In this document: positions 18,519 to 27,009 of the stretch, in pieces | Position numbering within the stretch: the stretch's first letter is position 1 | How the letters are laid out: each line of letters begins with the position of its first letter | Source of the DNA: Bacteroidota bacterium | Lineage (GTDB): Bacteria > Bacteroidota > Bacteroidia > B-17B0 > Aurantibacillaceae | Reading direction: 5' to 3' | NCBI GenBank assembly: GCA_018267825.1 | Contig: JAFDXR010000012.1 | Location: 25,246-89,245 of the forward strand | Length of the DNA stretch: 64,000 nt | The notes under the pieces: model-generated | Databases searched by the model: none | Seen by the model: the letters and a program-made list of their open reading frames with translations, nothing else | What the model was told of the DNA's origin: nothing | Translations under genes and position numbers: made by a program

Positions 18519-18974
18519 CTAGGGATTATGCGTGAATTCATCATGGCAATGAAAACAGTGAAGTGAGCTTTTCATCAGCATATAGCTATAGGCCTCCTGG
18601 ATTAAGTCGTTGATGCTATCGTTGTTGCTGCGAAGCCTTATGTAGCTTGGCCAGGTGGTTGACCTGCCATAGATCATGCCCAGGCTGTCGAGTGTATATT
18701 TCAGTTTTCCCCCGTCCACCGGCGCCTTCCTGTCGCTGCAATACATGTTGATGCTGTGCATTTTTCCCCTGTATTCAAAGTATTCGGTAGCCAGGAGCTC
18801 GTCGATGTCAGCAAGAGGGTTTACATCTTCGCGTTTTAAGGTGTCTGCCATAGCCGACCTTTTTGAGCTCATGAGATAATAGTACCGGATCTTTTCCTTT
18901 TCCGGGCTCTGCTTTTGTCCGGAGCAATTGCCGAAAAACAGGAGGGTCATTATAATGGGTATTCGCATCGTCAT
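18519..18974 (-). CDS. Hypothetical lipoprotein
   Basis: 151 residues with lipobox TLLFFGNCSG (Cys17). The C-terminus is rich in Cys and His (SLHCFHCHDEFTHNP), with a C-x-x-C-H motif that recalls a haem-attachment site (CFHCH). A single C-x-x-C-H could make it a monohaem cytochrome c-like lipoprotein, but the surrounding sequence gives no distal Met ligand I can be sure of. Otherwise unrecognised. Confidence 0.55.
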   Translation of the reverse strand: MTMRIPIIMTLLFFGNCSGQKQSPEKEKIRYYYLMSSKRSAMADTLKREDVNPLADIDELLATEYFEYRGKMHSINMYCSDRKAPVDGGKLKYTLDSLGMIYGRSTTWPSYIRLRSNNDSINDLIQEAYSYMLMKSSLHCFHCHDEFTHNP

Positions 18975-19009
18975 AAGCAGAAAGAGAAACGGGAAATTGT
19001 CAAATCAAT

Positions 19010-19282
19010 TTAGAATTGTTTGTTCAAATTGTGATATTCGATTTTGGCCATATACGGGAAGTAGGGCAAAATCCCGATAAGCTCTTTTGACTTGTTTTCG
19101 TCCGGGCCTTTGAAAATTAAAACAGCGTCTTTTTTGGAAACAGAAATGTAGAAGCTTTCCAAAATACCTTCCTCTTTCCATTTGTTAACAAACTCCATTT
19201 CTTTTTTGGGTAATTCAGGGGTGGATTTTATGGTTTCTATCCCATTGTCTGAAAGTGTTATCAATACGAGAATTCTGTTCAT
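19010..19282 (-). CDS. YCII/muconolactone-isomerase-like small protein
   Basis: 90 residues: ILVLITLSDNGIETIKSTPEL, then FVNKWKEEGILESFYISVSKKDAVLIFKG and ELIGILPYFPYM. The length and the beta-alpha-beta-beta-alpha-beta pattern with W-K-E-E-G-I-L-E match the ferredoxin-like dimeric barrel of YCII or muconolactone isomerase proteins. A catalytic His/Asp is not obvious. Confidence 0.55.
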   Translation of the reverse strand: MNRILVLITLSDNGIETIKSTPELPKKEMEFVNKWKEEGILESFYISVSKKDAVLIFKGPDENKSKELIGILPYFPYMAKIEYHNLNKQF

Positions 19283-19728
19283 AGTCTTTTTTATTTAAGG
19301 TTTTTAATAGAAAGAGCCGTTTTTTGAAGCCTTCGGATTTTATTGTGTCCGATCACGTTTTCAGTTAGCGAATCTTTGTTAAGTCCAAGTTACACATTTG
19401 AGCGTTAAACCGCAAAAGGAGTCGCTTGCTTGCTGTTACCTGTAAGGTGGCGGTAAACGGGCGCCTCTTGTTTACCTGTCTGCCGAATTCTGTCTTAGGG
19501 GATTTGTCCGTCACTTGCAGGTTATGGTTTCGGACTTTGTGTTCGTTTTGTTAGCCATGGTGTCCCAGCGAAGCAAACCTTTTGTCTGCCGACAAAATGG
19601 CGCCACTATCCAATGTTTATTGTGCCTGGTTGCAGGCGCGAATTAATAGCAAAGTCGCGCAGAACAAACTTCGGGCTGTTTTCAACTTGAGTTTTTGTTT
19701 TCTGTCGGCTACGCTGCTGTTTATAGTC
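19283..19728. other. 446-base gene-free gap with a half attC-like site
   Basis: No credible gene was found. Bases 19410-19443 read CCGCAAAAGG, then GCTTGCTTGCTGTTACCTG, which is the inner and right arm of the palindromes in the cassette array, including the GTTACCT outer box (19435-19441). The matching left arm is missing. The stretch at 19388-19411 shares CAAGTTACRCATTTGAGC with the loop of the array site at 25934. Further GTTA-containing fragments at about 19513 and 19550 look like decayed copies. Confidence 0.5.
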
Positions 19729-20247
19729 TCATTCTATATAAAGGTTCCAGGAATGGGTCTTATGCCAATGGTCCTTTATTTTTTCATACAACACAGTTTC
19801 CTCTGAACCGCACATAAAACAGCCACTTCGACTGATTTTTAATATTACTTTTTGTCGGTCGGCCGATATAATAGGGAGCGAAAATGAGCTGTGATAAACA
19901 GTATCGCTACATAAAGTATCAACAGGCAGATAAGGTACACGCTTATTTCTGGCAGCACTTTCCCAATACCAGTATTTCAGGTGTCCGGGTTTGATCTTCA
20001 TTTTCCAGAACCGGAGACTTTGTTTTTCATAAAAGGCGATATCGTCTGCTGACAGAAATCTTCCGAAATCAGAATTCCAGGCCATGTTTTCGAAGTCTGC
20101 ACACACCGCCTGTCCCAAAACCACGCTATCGTCTGTTATGATCTCGTTTAGAATCGAGTAGATTTCATTTTCGCTCAGGTCTTTGGTTCGATGGCATGAA
20201 TAAAGGCTAAACATCAGCGCTGTGATTAAAGAGACACACCATATCAT
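19729..20247 (-). CDS. Hypothetical lipoprotein
   Basis: 172 residues from the internal ATG at 20245-20247, which places the signal peptide (VSLITALMFSLYSC) at the N-terminus; a 24-codon extension to 20319 is open but would put charged residues before the signal. Mature part mixed alpha/beta with a C-terminal GCFMCGSEETVLYEK that contains a C-x-x-C pair. No family recognised. Confidence 0.55.
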   Translation of the reverse strand: MIWCVSLITALMFSLYSCHRTKDLSENEIYSILNEIITDDSVVLGQAVCADFENMAWNSDFGRFLSADDIAFYEKQSLRFWKMKIKPGHLKYWYWESAARNKRVPYLPVDTLCSDTVYHSSFSLPIISADRQKVILKISRSGCFMCGSEETVLYEKIKDHWHKTHSWNLYIE

Positions 20248-20383
20248 ATTCCATTTGCCCGCCGGGTATGGCCGATAAAGAAATGTATGACCTGATGTTT
20301 TTTGGGGAAATACCTTCATGGGATATTGTTTCTAAAATATAAAGTCTGTTTGTAAACATTGAGAGATTCAACAGACTTGTTAG

Positions 20384-20851
20384 TTATATGTGAACGAGTT
20401 GCAGGGTAAGTGTTTTTGTCGGAGTGTCTACCCAAAGATATATCCGCTCAGGATTGAATTTTTTTGGTTTTTGTGTAAACATGAATGAGGCTGAATCCGA
20501 ATGCCAGAGTCCCTTCACTTTTGAGGTGTCAACCAGACTCCAGTTCTTATCATAATCATTTGTTACCGAGTCGAAAACAGGAGTGTTTCGTATGTCTCTT
20601 TTTATTTTGTCAAAATACTGATCCTGGAAACGAATGTGAACATGCCAGGTGTAATCCAGATCGAAAGCACCCTCCGTGTAATGAATGGAGTCGGCCAGGA
20701 CCTCAAATTTTGCTGTGTCAGGATTAAGGCCGGTTAGTTTCGCAATACTTTGCTGAATGGTGAGCTTTGAATTGTAAGCATCTTTTGTGAGCATGGAACA
20801 GCTCAAAAAGAGAATCAGGCTACAAAGAGATATGCATTGTTTTGTTGTCAT
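20384..20851 (-). CDS. Hypothetical lipoprotein
   Basis: 155 residues; lipobox SLILFLSCSM (Cys18). The mature part is beta-rich (YTWHVHIRFQDQYFDKI, ERIYLWVDTPTKTLTLQLV). No family recognised. It belongs to a run of four consecutive small exported proteins (19729-22357), all minus strand with gaps of 35-65 bases. Confidence 0.6.
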   Translation of the reverse strand: MTTKQCISLCSLILFLSCSMLTKDAYNSKLTIQQSIAKLTGLNPDTAKFEVLADSIHYTEGAFDLDYTWHVHIRFQDQYFDKIKRDIRNTPVFDSVTNDYDKNWSLVDTSKVKGLWHSDSASFMFTQKPKKFNPERIYLWVDTPTKTLTLQLVHI

Positions 20852-20886
20852 GTGAAAGCAGTGTTTCTTTTTTCGTGCATAGATTA

Positions 20887-21372
20887 TTAACGGGGCGTTC
20901 GGATGATGATGTGTTTATAGGTGTACTTTTTATCGGGTATTTTGTAAGTCAGAATGTAATCGCAATAACAGTCGCATGCATCACCACAATCGTGATATGA
21001 TAAAATCAGGGTGTCTGAACTTACAACGTATTTACCGGCATATTTAACACAGCATTCGTTTGACACTTTGAATGAATATACCGTTGTATCTCCCGATCGG
21101 GTGATCAACGTGTCAAAGGGGTATTTTTTTCTCCGGCTGAATGGAATGTCCTGCATTGTATCATTCGGGCAGAATGCTTTGAATAAGCCTGTTAATTGTA
21201 TGGAATCCCTCAGGAATTTTTGACAGTCTGCTGAGTCTTTTCTGAGTTGTTCAGCAAATGCTTTTTGTGCTGAATCGGCACATGTAATGACTGAATATGG
21301 ATTATTTCTGTCGGATGTACATTCGAATAGGATACTGCTTATGAATATTATGTATAGATAGTGTTTTACCAT
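20887..21372 (-). CDS. Cysteine-rich hypothetical lipoprotein
   Basis: 161 residues with signal/lipobox ISSILFECTS (Cys18). The mature part has eight or more cysteines, including ECCVKY and the cluster DCGDACDCYCDYILTYKI, which could hold disulfides or a metal. Similar D-C-x-x-x-C clusters occur in Bacteroidota exported proteins of unknown role. Confidence 0.6.
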   Translation of the reverse strand: MVKHYLYIIFISSILFECTSDRNNPYSVITCADSAQKAFAEQLRKDSADCQKFLRDSIQLTGLFKAFCPNDTMQDIPFSRRKKYPFDTLITRSGDTTVYSFKVSNECCVKYAGKYVVSSDTLILSYHDCGDACDCYCDYILTYKIPDKKYTYKHIIIRTPR

Positions 21373-21427
21373 GGGTGCACATTTCCTGGTTTATTGTTTT
21401 CTGACTACTAACTCAGACGTGGTCTTG

Positions 21428-22357
21428 TTATCGGTAAAACTCATATTTGTAAAATTCGGAGTTGTTCAATTGTACGAGAAATCCAAAGTCATTATAATGC
21501 AAAATATGAATTGTTTCCTGGTAGTTTTTTTGGATCGTGTCATAAATCCGGCATATTTTTTTGACAGTTTTGTCATTCAGGTAAATGAAGTTATTGGTGC
21601 CATTGATGTTTCCGCTATCATCAAAGCTGACCTGAACGATAGGTCTGCCTTTTTCGTTGTAGGTGATAGCAGCACTGTTTTCGTCAGAATAATAAAAGCT
21701 GGTGTCTCTGCTAACCGTATCAACAAGAACGCGGGCGTATTTTTCATGGGTATGCTGAACCCTGACTGTACTATCCTTGTGATTTCTCAGCAAGGTCATA
21801 TTCACCAGTGAATCTTTCAGATAGTTGTAGTAGATCTGCGTGCTGCAAAGAAATTTGCCGTGTCGGTACTTTATTTCCTCAATGTAGGTCACTTTCCCGT
21901 TTTCAGTGGTTTTATGATATACCTTTTTCCCTTTTTTGAAGCGTAACTCCCAGCCAGAAGTTTTTTCGAAGTTGGAGTTTTTGCTATTCCATTGATAAGT
22001 CTCAGAGGTGTAATGCTTTTTTGTCTTAAACTGTTTGAAGTAGATATTGACTTCGTTGTTATGACTATAGATCCGGTTTATGGTAATATGGCCGGACCAA
22101 TAAAAACTGGAATCGAGGTGCCGGCCCATACCATCAAACCATCTGGACTCAATAATGCGGCCCCGGGTATCGAAACTATACGAATAGAGGAGAGATGTAT
22201 CTTTATAAATGCGATACGACTTCAGTTTCAGGGCCTTTATTGCTTTGGGGGTATATGGATCAATGGAAATATACTTTTGTGCATGGGGCTTGCTTTGTCC
22301 AAATACAGAGACCAGTGTCAGACAAAAGGCTGCAATAGTACTGAATAGTTTTTGCAT
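21428..22357 (-). CDS. Hypothetical exported protein with YD/RHS-like turns
   Basis: 309 residues; signal peptide IAAFCLTLVSVFGQ. The mature chain repeats short strand-turn units such as YSFDTRGRIIESRWFDGMGR, TYNEKGRPIVQVSFDDSG and HILHYNDFGFLVQ, of the kind seen in YD-repeat or DUF-type beta-solenoid proteins. It is too short for a true RHS shell. Likely surface or periplasmic; function unknown. Confidence 0.6.
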   Translation of the reverse strand: MQKLFSTIAAFCLTLVSVFGQSKPHAQKYISIDPYTPKAIKALKLKSYRIYKDTSLLYSYSFDTRGRIIESRWFDGMGRHLDSSFYWSGHITINRIYSHNNEVNIYFKQFKTKKHYTSETYQWNSKNSNFEKTSGWELRFKKGKKVYHKTTENGKVTYIEEIKYRHGKFLCSTQIYYNYLKDSLVNMTLLRNHKDSTVRVQHTHEKYARVLVDTVSRDTSFYYSDENSAAITYNEKGRPIVQVSFDDSGNINGTNNFIYLNDKTVKKICRIYDTIQKNYQETIHILHYNDFGFLVQLNNSEFYKYEFYR

Positions 22358-22512
22358 GGTGCTGCGCTATGGTTTAAAGGGCGTGCTTCGTGACGCCGGA
22401 GACTTCATACAGATTTTGTCGTCACACTTATGAGCAAAGTTAAACTTTTGGCAGAATTCACAAGATAAAGGGAGTGGCTTTTTGAGGTGTTACTTCTGCA
22501 ATAATATATTTT

Positions 22513-23154
22513 TCATTTTCCCCAGCACCAGCCTACAAAGGCATTCAGGGTTGTGCCCGTAAAAGCAGAGTGATCGGGCGACCAGGTATCTGGACGGCTT
22601 TTCCACCGGGTATTGCTCAGGTCATACAGAAAAGCAGCTTCCAGCCCAAGAGAAATCCGTTTAACCGTTTGTACCCTTAGTTCTACCCTGGGAATAAGAG
22701 CAGCATTGAAATTTCTGTAAACCCGCCTCTCTTTATCATCCACGATAATTCGCTGCGAGCCAACAAGTCCGCCGCCGCAAATAAACAGGTCGATGTATTT
22801 GTTCTGCGGAAACATATCGTATTTTAAGACAAGGAAGAAATTATTGGCAAACCAATGGAGTGTTAGTGTATCGCCTGGGTTTTTGGTTTGGTTTAGGAAA
22901 TAACTGACACCATACTCCCCGCAGATATTCCGGCTGCCATAGCCCCGTGGGTGCTCCAGGCTTAGTGCAACAAAAGGCCGGGGAGAACTGAAGGTGGTGC
23001 CGAACCTGGTTTCAATGGGATTTTTATAATAACGGGCCCAGGGCACAAAATAGCCATAGCTTGCCTTCAGACTGTTCCGGTTGTCGGATGTAAACGACTG
23101 GCCTGTGATCAGGAGTGTCTTCAGCATCAGGGTTATGATCAGGATTCTATGCAT
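22513..23154 (-). CDS. Hypothetical outer-membrane/exported protein
   Basis: 213 residues from ATG 23152-23154 (HRILIITLMLKTLLITGQS as signal peptide); the longer frame to 23208 overlaps the previous gene. The mature chain has alternating hydrophobic strands and aromatic girdle residues (KASYGYFVPWARYYK, GYGSRNICGEYGVSYFL, SLGLEAAFLYDLSNTRW, TTLNAFVGWCWGK) and ends in an aromatic/lysine, typical of an eight- to ten-strand outer-membrane barrel. Confidence 0.6.
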   Translation of the reverse strand: MHRILIITLMLKTLLITGQSFTSDNRNSLKASYGYFVPWARYYKNPIETRFGTTFSSPRPFVALSLEHPRGYGSRNICGEYGVSYFLNQTKNPGDTLTLHWFANNFFLVLKYDMFPQNKYIDLFICGGGLVGSQRIIVDDKERRVYRNFNAALIPRVELRVQTVKRISLGLEAAFLYDLSNTRWKSRPDTWSPDHSAFTGTTLNAFVGWCWGK

Positions 23155-23164
23155 GTGAGACTCA

Positions 23165-23431
23165 TCAACACCTGATTTTATAGAGGACCCAATAGATAAA
23201 ATAAACAAAACTCAAAACCAGAAGCGGGCCAAAAGTCCAGCATAAGACATGGCCTGCTGTATGGAATTCTGTTCTGGTTCTTAAAAAGAAACCGGTTACA
23301 AATAGGGTGATACACACGGCCCATATTGTTCCAAGATTGTCAATAACCTTCAGATTTATTATTTGCAGAATTTCGAAGATTGTTGCTGTTGTTAAAACCG
23401 AAAATAAGGGAATTCTGATCCTGTTATTCAT
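23165..23431 (-). CDS. Small membrane protein, three helices
   Basis: 88 residues with hydrophobic segments at about 9-27, 34-51 and 64-82 (VLCWTFGPLLVLSFVYFIYW). No family recognised. It is followed by the barrel-like protein gene after 10 bases and probably shares its transcript. Confidence 0.5.
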   Translation of the reverse strand: MNNRIRIPLFSVLTTATIFEILQIINLKVIDNLGTIWAVCITLFVTGFFLRTRTEFHTAGHVLCWTFGPLLVLSFVYFIYWVLYKIRC

Positions 23432-23490
23432 AAGTATTGAAACTTGTGTTTTCTGCTTTATCCGGGGAACCGGAGAATTGGGAACTCAAC

Positions 23491-24270
23491 CTATGGATTC
23501 AGGGTAATTTTCTTCTCGTATTGGAGCTTTTTTGAAAAAGCAAAATTCTTTCCGTTAAATACCTTCACTGTTTTATTTTCCAGGATGATTAATATTCTGG
23601 CAGGTCCCGCACCTACCTGATTGAGCTGATCTTTGGGAAAACATACCTCATTGGAGCCTTCTTTCAATGCAACCGAAACATTGTTGTTGGATGAATTGCT
23701 TTCACTGAAAATTATGGCGGTGCCATTTGTAATATTGGTTACTCCATGGATGCCGAAAGATTTTACGAGACTCAGACTGATGCTGGCCGGTAGTGTTGAA
23801 AAGTCTGCCACGGGATTATTTATGCTGGCAGTATAAGTAAATGTCGGTATGCCGTTTGCCCCGAAAACACTCCATGCCTGCTGTAATGGCAATGTGTTAT
23901 AATCATTTTCGTAATACATGTGGTTACCATTTGAATCTTTCACGGAGTTTAATGATTGCTGGTTCAGACAAACGGAATCAACCATTACAGTGGAGTTTGC
24001 ACTTTCCTGGTAATTCGCAACACCCGAAAAAAAAGCCCTTGTAGCAACATACGAAACGGGCATGCTGCCTGTCATGTCGGAATAAGTTGTCATAGACAAA
24101 AAACCATAGCATGATGAGCTATTCGCCGACGAAAAGCCCGTATTGTCGTTTAAACAGGTACACGAGCCGGAAGGGTTATCCGAAGCGGTTTTACTCGTAT
24201 TCTTTTTGCAACTGAAAATGAAAACACTCAGTGTCGCCAGGAGAAAATAAAAGGATCGCATAGTTTGCAT
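23491..24270 (-). CDS. Hypothetical lipoprotein
   Basis: 259 residues with lipobox LSVFIFSCKKN. A Ser/Asn/Cys-rich linker (NPSGSCTCLND) leads to a beta-rich domain (PTFTYTASINNPVADFSTLPAS, KSFGIHGVTNITNGT). No family recognised. It is driven by a good promoter just upstream (24281-24313) and is the last gene before the cassette array. Confidence 0.65.
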   Translation of the reverse strand: MQTMRSFYFLLATLSVFIFSCKKNTSKTASDNPSGSCTCLNDNTGFSSANSSSCYGFLSMTTYSDMTGSMPVSYVATRAFFSGVANYQESANSTVMVDSVCLNQQSLNSVKDSNGNHMYYENDYNTLPLQQAWSVFGANGIPTFTYTASINNPVADFSTLPASISLSLVKSFGIHGVTNITNGTAIIFSESNSSNNNVSVALKEGSNEVCFPKDQLNQVGAGPARILIILENKTVKVFNGKNFAFSKKLQYEKKITLNP

Positions 24271-24280
24271 ATTAGCTGAT

Positions 24281-24313
24281 TAAAGATACAAATGTTTGTT
24301 TGCAGACGCAAAT
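24281..24313 (-). promoter_or_regulatory. Bacteroidota-type promoter for the lipoprotein gene
   Basis: Minus-strand ATTTG (24309-24313), 20 bases, then TATCTTTA (24281-24288). It ends about 10 bases before the start codon of the gene at 24270. The same box arrangement recurs inside several array palindromes. Confidence 0.6.
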
Positions 24314-24447
24314 AATTAGACCGAAGACCTTGTTTGCCTCCGGTTTTTATCTGTTATTGACAGGCATTGGTTTAGTACTTTTCAAAAAGAATGTTAAAAT
24401 CAGCAGGATGTAGTATACTCTTGTTGTCAAAATAATCCAGTCAGTCC

Positions 24448-24543
24448 TTGCGTTTTCGCGATTTGTGGTCGGGCGGGTTTTCGGAGCACAAAGCTCTATG
24501 GTTGTACGTCAGCCCGCCTGCCGCAAAATCCGTGTTATAGGCA
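24448..24543 (-). repeat. attC-like site A (distal end of array, left core lost)
   Basis: Right arm CCGCAAAATCCGTGTTATAGGC is preserved in pieces (GTTATAG at 24534-24540), and an inner stem GGGCGGG/CCCGCC pairs. The expected left YAAC box is replaced by CCTTGCGTTTT, so this end could no longer accept the next cassette. It follows the stop codon of the YfeS-like gene at 24548 directly. Confidence 0.6.
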
Positions 24544-24547
24544 GCTT

Positions 24548-25072
24548 TTATTCAATTTTGCTTAAGTCTATCAACATCGTGTTCAGGTTGTCACTACGCT
24601 CCTTGGTTGCGTCGCCTTCATATTGTCTGTTTACTATCAATTGTCTTTGGATAGCAATTTTTGCAAGCTCTTTTAGGTCTTTGTCAACTTGTCCGGATAT
24701 TTTTATTTGTCCGAAAGCGGCGGCAATTATTGTATTATCCATACAGTTGATAAAGTGAGGGTCTTCGTCTTGAAGTTGTTTCAAGGTCGGTTCGTCAAGA
24801 ATTTTGGAACACCCTTCACTTGCATACTTAAAACCAAATTCGTCAATAGTCTTGTACAACCATTTTATAATTCCTTTTCCTTTTTTCTCCTGATAGAATT
24901 CTTCAAGATTGAATAATAGGTCAGCTCCATCATCATTTCCAAACGGTGAAAAGTCATTAGTGCAGTCATAATAAAAGCCTGCTATCATATTTTCTACAAA
25001 TTTGGGATGACTTGTCTCTTTTGTTAAAGCGTCTCCTTCAGGGTCGTCATAATAAAATTTCTTTCCTGGCAT
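24548..25072 (-). CDS. Cassette gene: YfeS-like protein
   Basis: 174 residues. The run SHPKFVENMIAGFYYDCTND followed by SPFGNDDGADLLF and, later, DNTIIAAAFGQIKISGQVDK resembles the small YfeS-like family of cytosolic proteins (HP-x-F... SPFGNDDG... AFGQ). No enzymatic role is known to me. The stop codon is 7 bases from the GTTATAG box of site A. It is expressed most likely from the promoter inside site B. The family match is from memory and should be treated as moderate. Confidence 0.6.
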   Translation of the reverse strand: MPGKKFYYDDPEGDALTKETSHPKFVENMIAGFYYDCTNDFSPFGNDDGADLLFNLEEFYQEKKGKGIIKWLYKTIDEFGFKYASEGCSKILDEPTLKQLQDEDPHFINCMDNTIIAAAFGQIKISGQVDKDLKELAKIAIQRQLIVNRQYEGDATKERSDNLNTMLIDLSKIE

Positions 25073-25095
25073 ATTGTCTGTGTCTTTTTAGAGTT

Positions 25096-25282
25096 GTCGC
25101 TAACGTTTTGCGGCCATGGCTGGTTTGGATTCTCAAAACATCAACTTCTTTAACCGAAAACAGGTTATTTAAAGATACCCAGGTTTTTGGGCTGCCGCAA
25201 ATAAAATTTCGCGTCAGCGACCTTTATAATAGCGCGGCGATGAGATATTTCCACTCAATGGCCAGCAGGTGCTGTTAGGTGC
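25096..25282 (-). repeat. attC-like site B
   Basis: Outer boxes GTCGCTAAC (25096-25104) and GTTAGGTGC (25274-25282, a perfect GTTRRRY). Inner arms GCGGCCATGGCTGG and GGCCAGCAGG pair imperfectly. The right box is 6 bases from the stop codon of the phosphoesterase gene. The loop carries a promoter at 25170-25202. Confidence 0.7.
25170..25202 (-). promoter_or_regulatory. Promoter inside site B
   Basis: Minus-strand ATTTG (25198-25202), 20-base spacer, TATCTTTA (25170-25177). It points at the YfeS-like gene starting at 25072. Confidence 0.5.
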
Positions 25283-25288
25283 TTTTAC

Positions 25289-25915
25289 TTAAACGTCAAA
25301 AGTGAGTGGGGCATTCTTTAATACATAATTCTCGTCCAGAACAGAGGCGTTAATAAACCTTGTCATTGAATGCGATAATTGTCCATAAGCCTCGTGAATA
25401 TGTCCGCACACATGAAATTTTGGTTTTAATTCGCGCACCTTGTCAAGTAAGTCCTTACAACCGACATTCTTTCCATCTTTTGTTTTGTCGAGTTTGCAAA
25501 ACGCAGGTCCGTGAGTGATCAATATGTCGGTGTCTGACGGAATTAGGTCCCAGTGTCGGGCGATTGGTTCACCGCGTCTACGATTAAACGCCCAATCAAA
25601 AAACCATGGAGTGACAGGTGATCCCCAAATCTTAACATTCTCAATAGTTGTTCCGCTGTCACATAAATAAGTTACATTGTTGGGAATGATTTTTTTAATC
25701 TCTTCGCCTGATGTCCGTTCAAAATAAAAATCATGATTACCGGCAATGAATATTTTATGTTGATAGTCGAGAGTTGAAAACCAATTTAGAAAATCAATTA
25801 CTTCATTTTCTTCACCGCGTCTGCTTACGTCACCAGCATGTATGATCACATCACCTTTGGGTAGTATCAATCGGTGATGTTGTCCGTGTGAGTCTGCGAT
25901 GGTTACAAATTTCAT
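25289..25915 (-). CDS. Cassette gene: metallophosphoesterase
   Basis: 208 residues with all five calcineurin-type blocks: IADSHGQ (D8, H10), IIHAGDVSRRG, IAGNHDFYF, ILITHGPAF and CGHIHEAYG. Length and motif spacing match the UPF0046/MPPED-like metallophosphatase group, which bind two divalent metals and cleave phosphodiester or phosphomonoester bonds; the natural substrate is unknown. It is a single-gene cassette whose stop codon lies 7 bases from the core box of site B. Confidence 0.88.
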   Translation of the reverse strand: MKFVTIADSHGQHHRLILPKGDVIIHAGDVSRRGEENEVIDFLNWFSTLDYQHKIFIAGNHDFYFERTSGEEIKKIIPNNVTYLCDSGTTIENVKIWGSPVTPWFFDWAFNRRRGEPIARHWDLIPSDTDILITHGPAFCKLDKTKDGKNVGCKDLLDKVRELKPKFHVCGHIHEAYGQLSHSMTRFINASVLDENYVLKNAPLTFDV

Positions 25916-25933
25916 AATGTCTGTCTGGCATTT

Positions 25934-26030
25934 GCAGATAACGTTTGGCGCTTACTTGCATTTTTTTGCTCTTTCAAGTTACGCATTTGAGCCTTAACAC
26001 GCAATATACATGGAATTTAATTTGTTTAGC
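25934..26030 (-). repeat. attC-like site C (right arm decayed)
   Basis: Left box GCAGATAAC (25934-25942) and arm GTTTGGCGCTTACTTGC are intact. The right box is degenerate, perhaps GTTTAGC at 26024-26030 overlapping the stop codon of the next gene. The loop has CAAGTTACGCATTTGAGC, also present at 19388. Confidence 0.5.
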
Positions 26031-26406
26031 GATATATATTGCCGTCGAGTGTCATGTACTTTTCACCAGTCTGTACGGTGTCACAGTTGGTAATAAATGA
26101 ATATGTCGCTATTGTTGGATACATTGTTATTTTATAGGATTCTTTGTCTTTTTTGCTAGAGAGTCTACCAAATAATAAATAATCATTCTTAATAAACCAC
26201 TTTCTGTGTTGTGTGTCCCGTACAAATTTTCCATCTTTGTACCATTCCATACCGCCACTTCCGTCTTTGTCAATACTTATGTAATGCTTTTCATTAGAGC
26301 TGGTATAGTGAACCCATGTTCCAATTAATTCAGAATGATTTTTTGTTATTTTTTCTCGTTTGCAAGAGAATAGCGTCAGAACTATGATTATAGAATAAAA
26401 CTTCAT
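26026..26406 (-). CDS. Cassette gene: hypothetical lipoprotein
   Basis: 126 residues from ATG 26404-26406; an ATG at 26428-26430 lies inside the core of site D and would add 8 residues before the signal. Lipobox VLTLFSCKR (Cys15). The mature part contains LIGTWVHYTSSNEKHYISID, the opening of a lipocalin-like or DUF-type beta-barrel common in Bacteroidota lipoproteins (I-G-T-W). Function unknown. Confidence 0.6.
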   Translation of the reverse strand: MKFYSIIIVLTLFSCKREKITKNHSELIGTWVHYTSSNEKHYISIDKDGSGGMEWYKDGKFVRDTQHRKWFIKNDYLLFGRLSSKKDKESYKITMYPTIATYSFITNCDTVQTGEKYMTLDGNIYR

Positions 26407-26424
26407 TATTGTTTTCTTGGCATT

Positions 26425-26505
26425 GCGCATAACGGCTTGATGCTTTGTGTCGGTTGGCTTTTGAAAGAAACTGTCAGCCTACTACGTAAAAACCGTGTTA
26501 GTGGC
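26425..26505 (-). repeat. attC-like site D
   Basis: Outer boxes GCGCATAAC (26425-26433) and GTTAGTGGC (26497-26505). At 81 bases it is the shortest site. Inner arms GTCGGTTGGC and GTCAGCCTAC pair with bulges. The gene to its right stops at 26521. Confidence 0.7.
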
Positions 26506-26520
26506 TGCCATTATCTTCGG

Positions 26521-26958
26521 TCATTTTTTATGTGTCCAAAGCCAGGCATCACCAATTTCATCGTCTTGTACAATTTCAGTAAACACAAAATTATTGTTCT
26601 CTAAAATTTTTGTTGAAACGTTTTTTTCAGGTGCTGTCTTTGCCGTAATTGTCAGGCTTGGGTCTGCTTGTTTAGCAATTGTAACAAGTTCTTTGCAGGC
26701 AAATGAAGCAATGCCTTGACCTTCAAATTCCTTAAAAGTCCAATATGAAAGTTCAACTCTTCCGCCTATTGGTTGTCCAACGAAACTGCACGAGCCAACA
26801 ATTTTGCCTTCTCTAATAATAAAGTAACCGACCCAAGGAAAGTTGTAGCCGATTTTAGGATAGAAGTCATCATACATTGCAAGTAAAGTTTGGCAGTCAG
26901 CCGAAGCATAAAGTTCTTTTGTTTTATCTTCTTGTTGTGTTATTTGTTTTAATTTCAT
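26521..26958 (-). CDS. Cassette gene: GNAT-family N-acetyltransferase
   Basis: 145 residues. KIVGSCSFVGQPIGGRVELSYW leads to the acetyl-CoA loop FEGQGIASFACKELVTIA and the C-terminal KILENNNFVFTEIVQDDEIG, the usual N-NNF-x-x-x-G/E ending of the fold. The acceptor is unknown. GNATs are frequent integron cargo. The cassette ends at site D, 16 bases beyond the stop codon. Its 5' limit (TTAGTGGT) is complementary at 7 of 8 positions to the site D box (GCCACTAA). Confidence 0.85.
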   Translation of the reverse strand: MKLKQITQQEDKTKELYASADCQTLLAMYDDFYPKIGYNFPWVGYFIIREGKIVGSCSFVGQPIGGRVELSYWTFKEFEGQGIASFACKELVTIAKQADPSLTITAKTAPEKNVSTKILENNNFVFTEIVQDDEIGDAWLWTHKK

Positions 26959-27009
26959 TTCAATTGTTCAATGTTATGTTGTTGTCATATCAGTTGTTGC
27001 CATGCGTTT

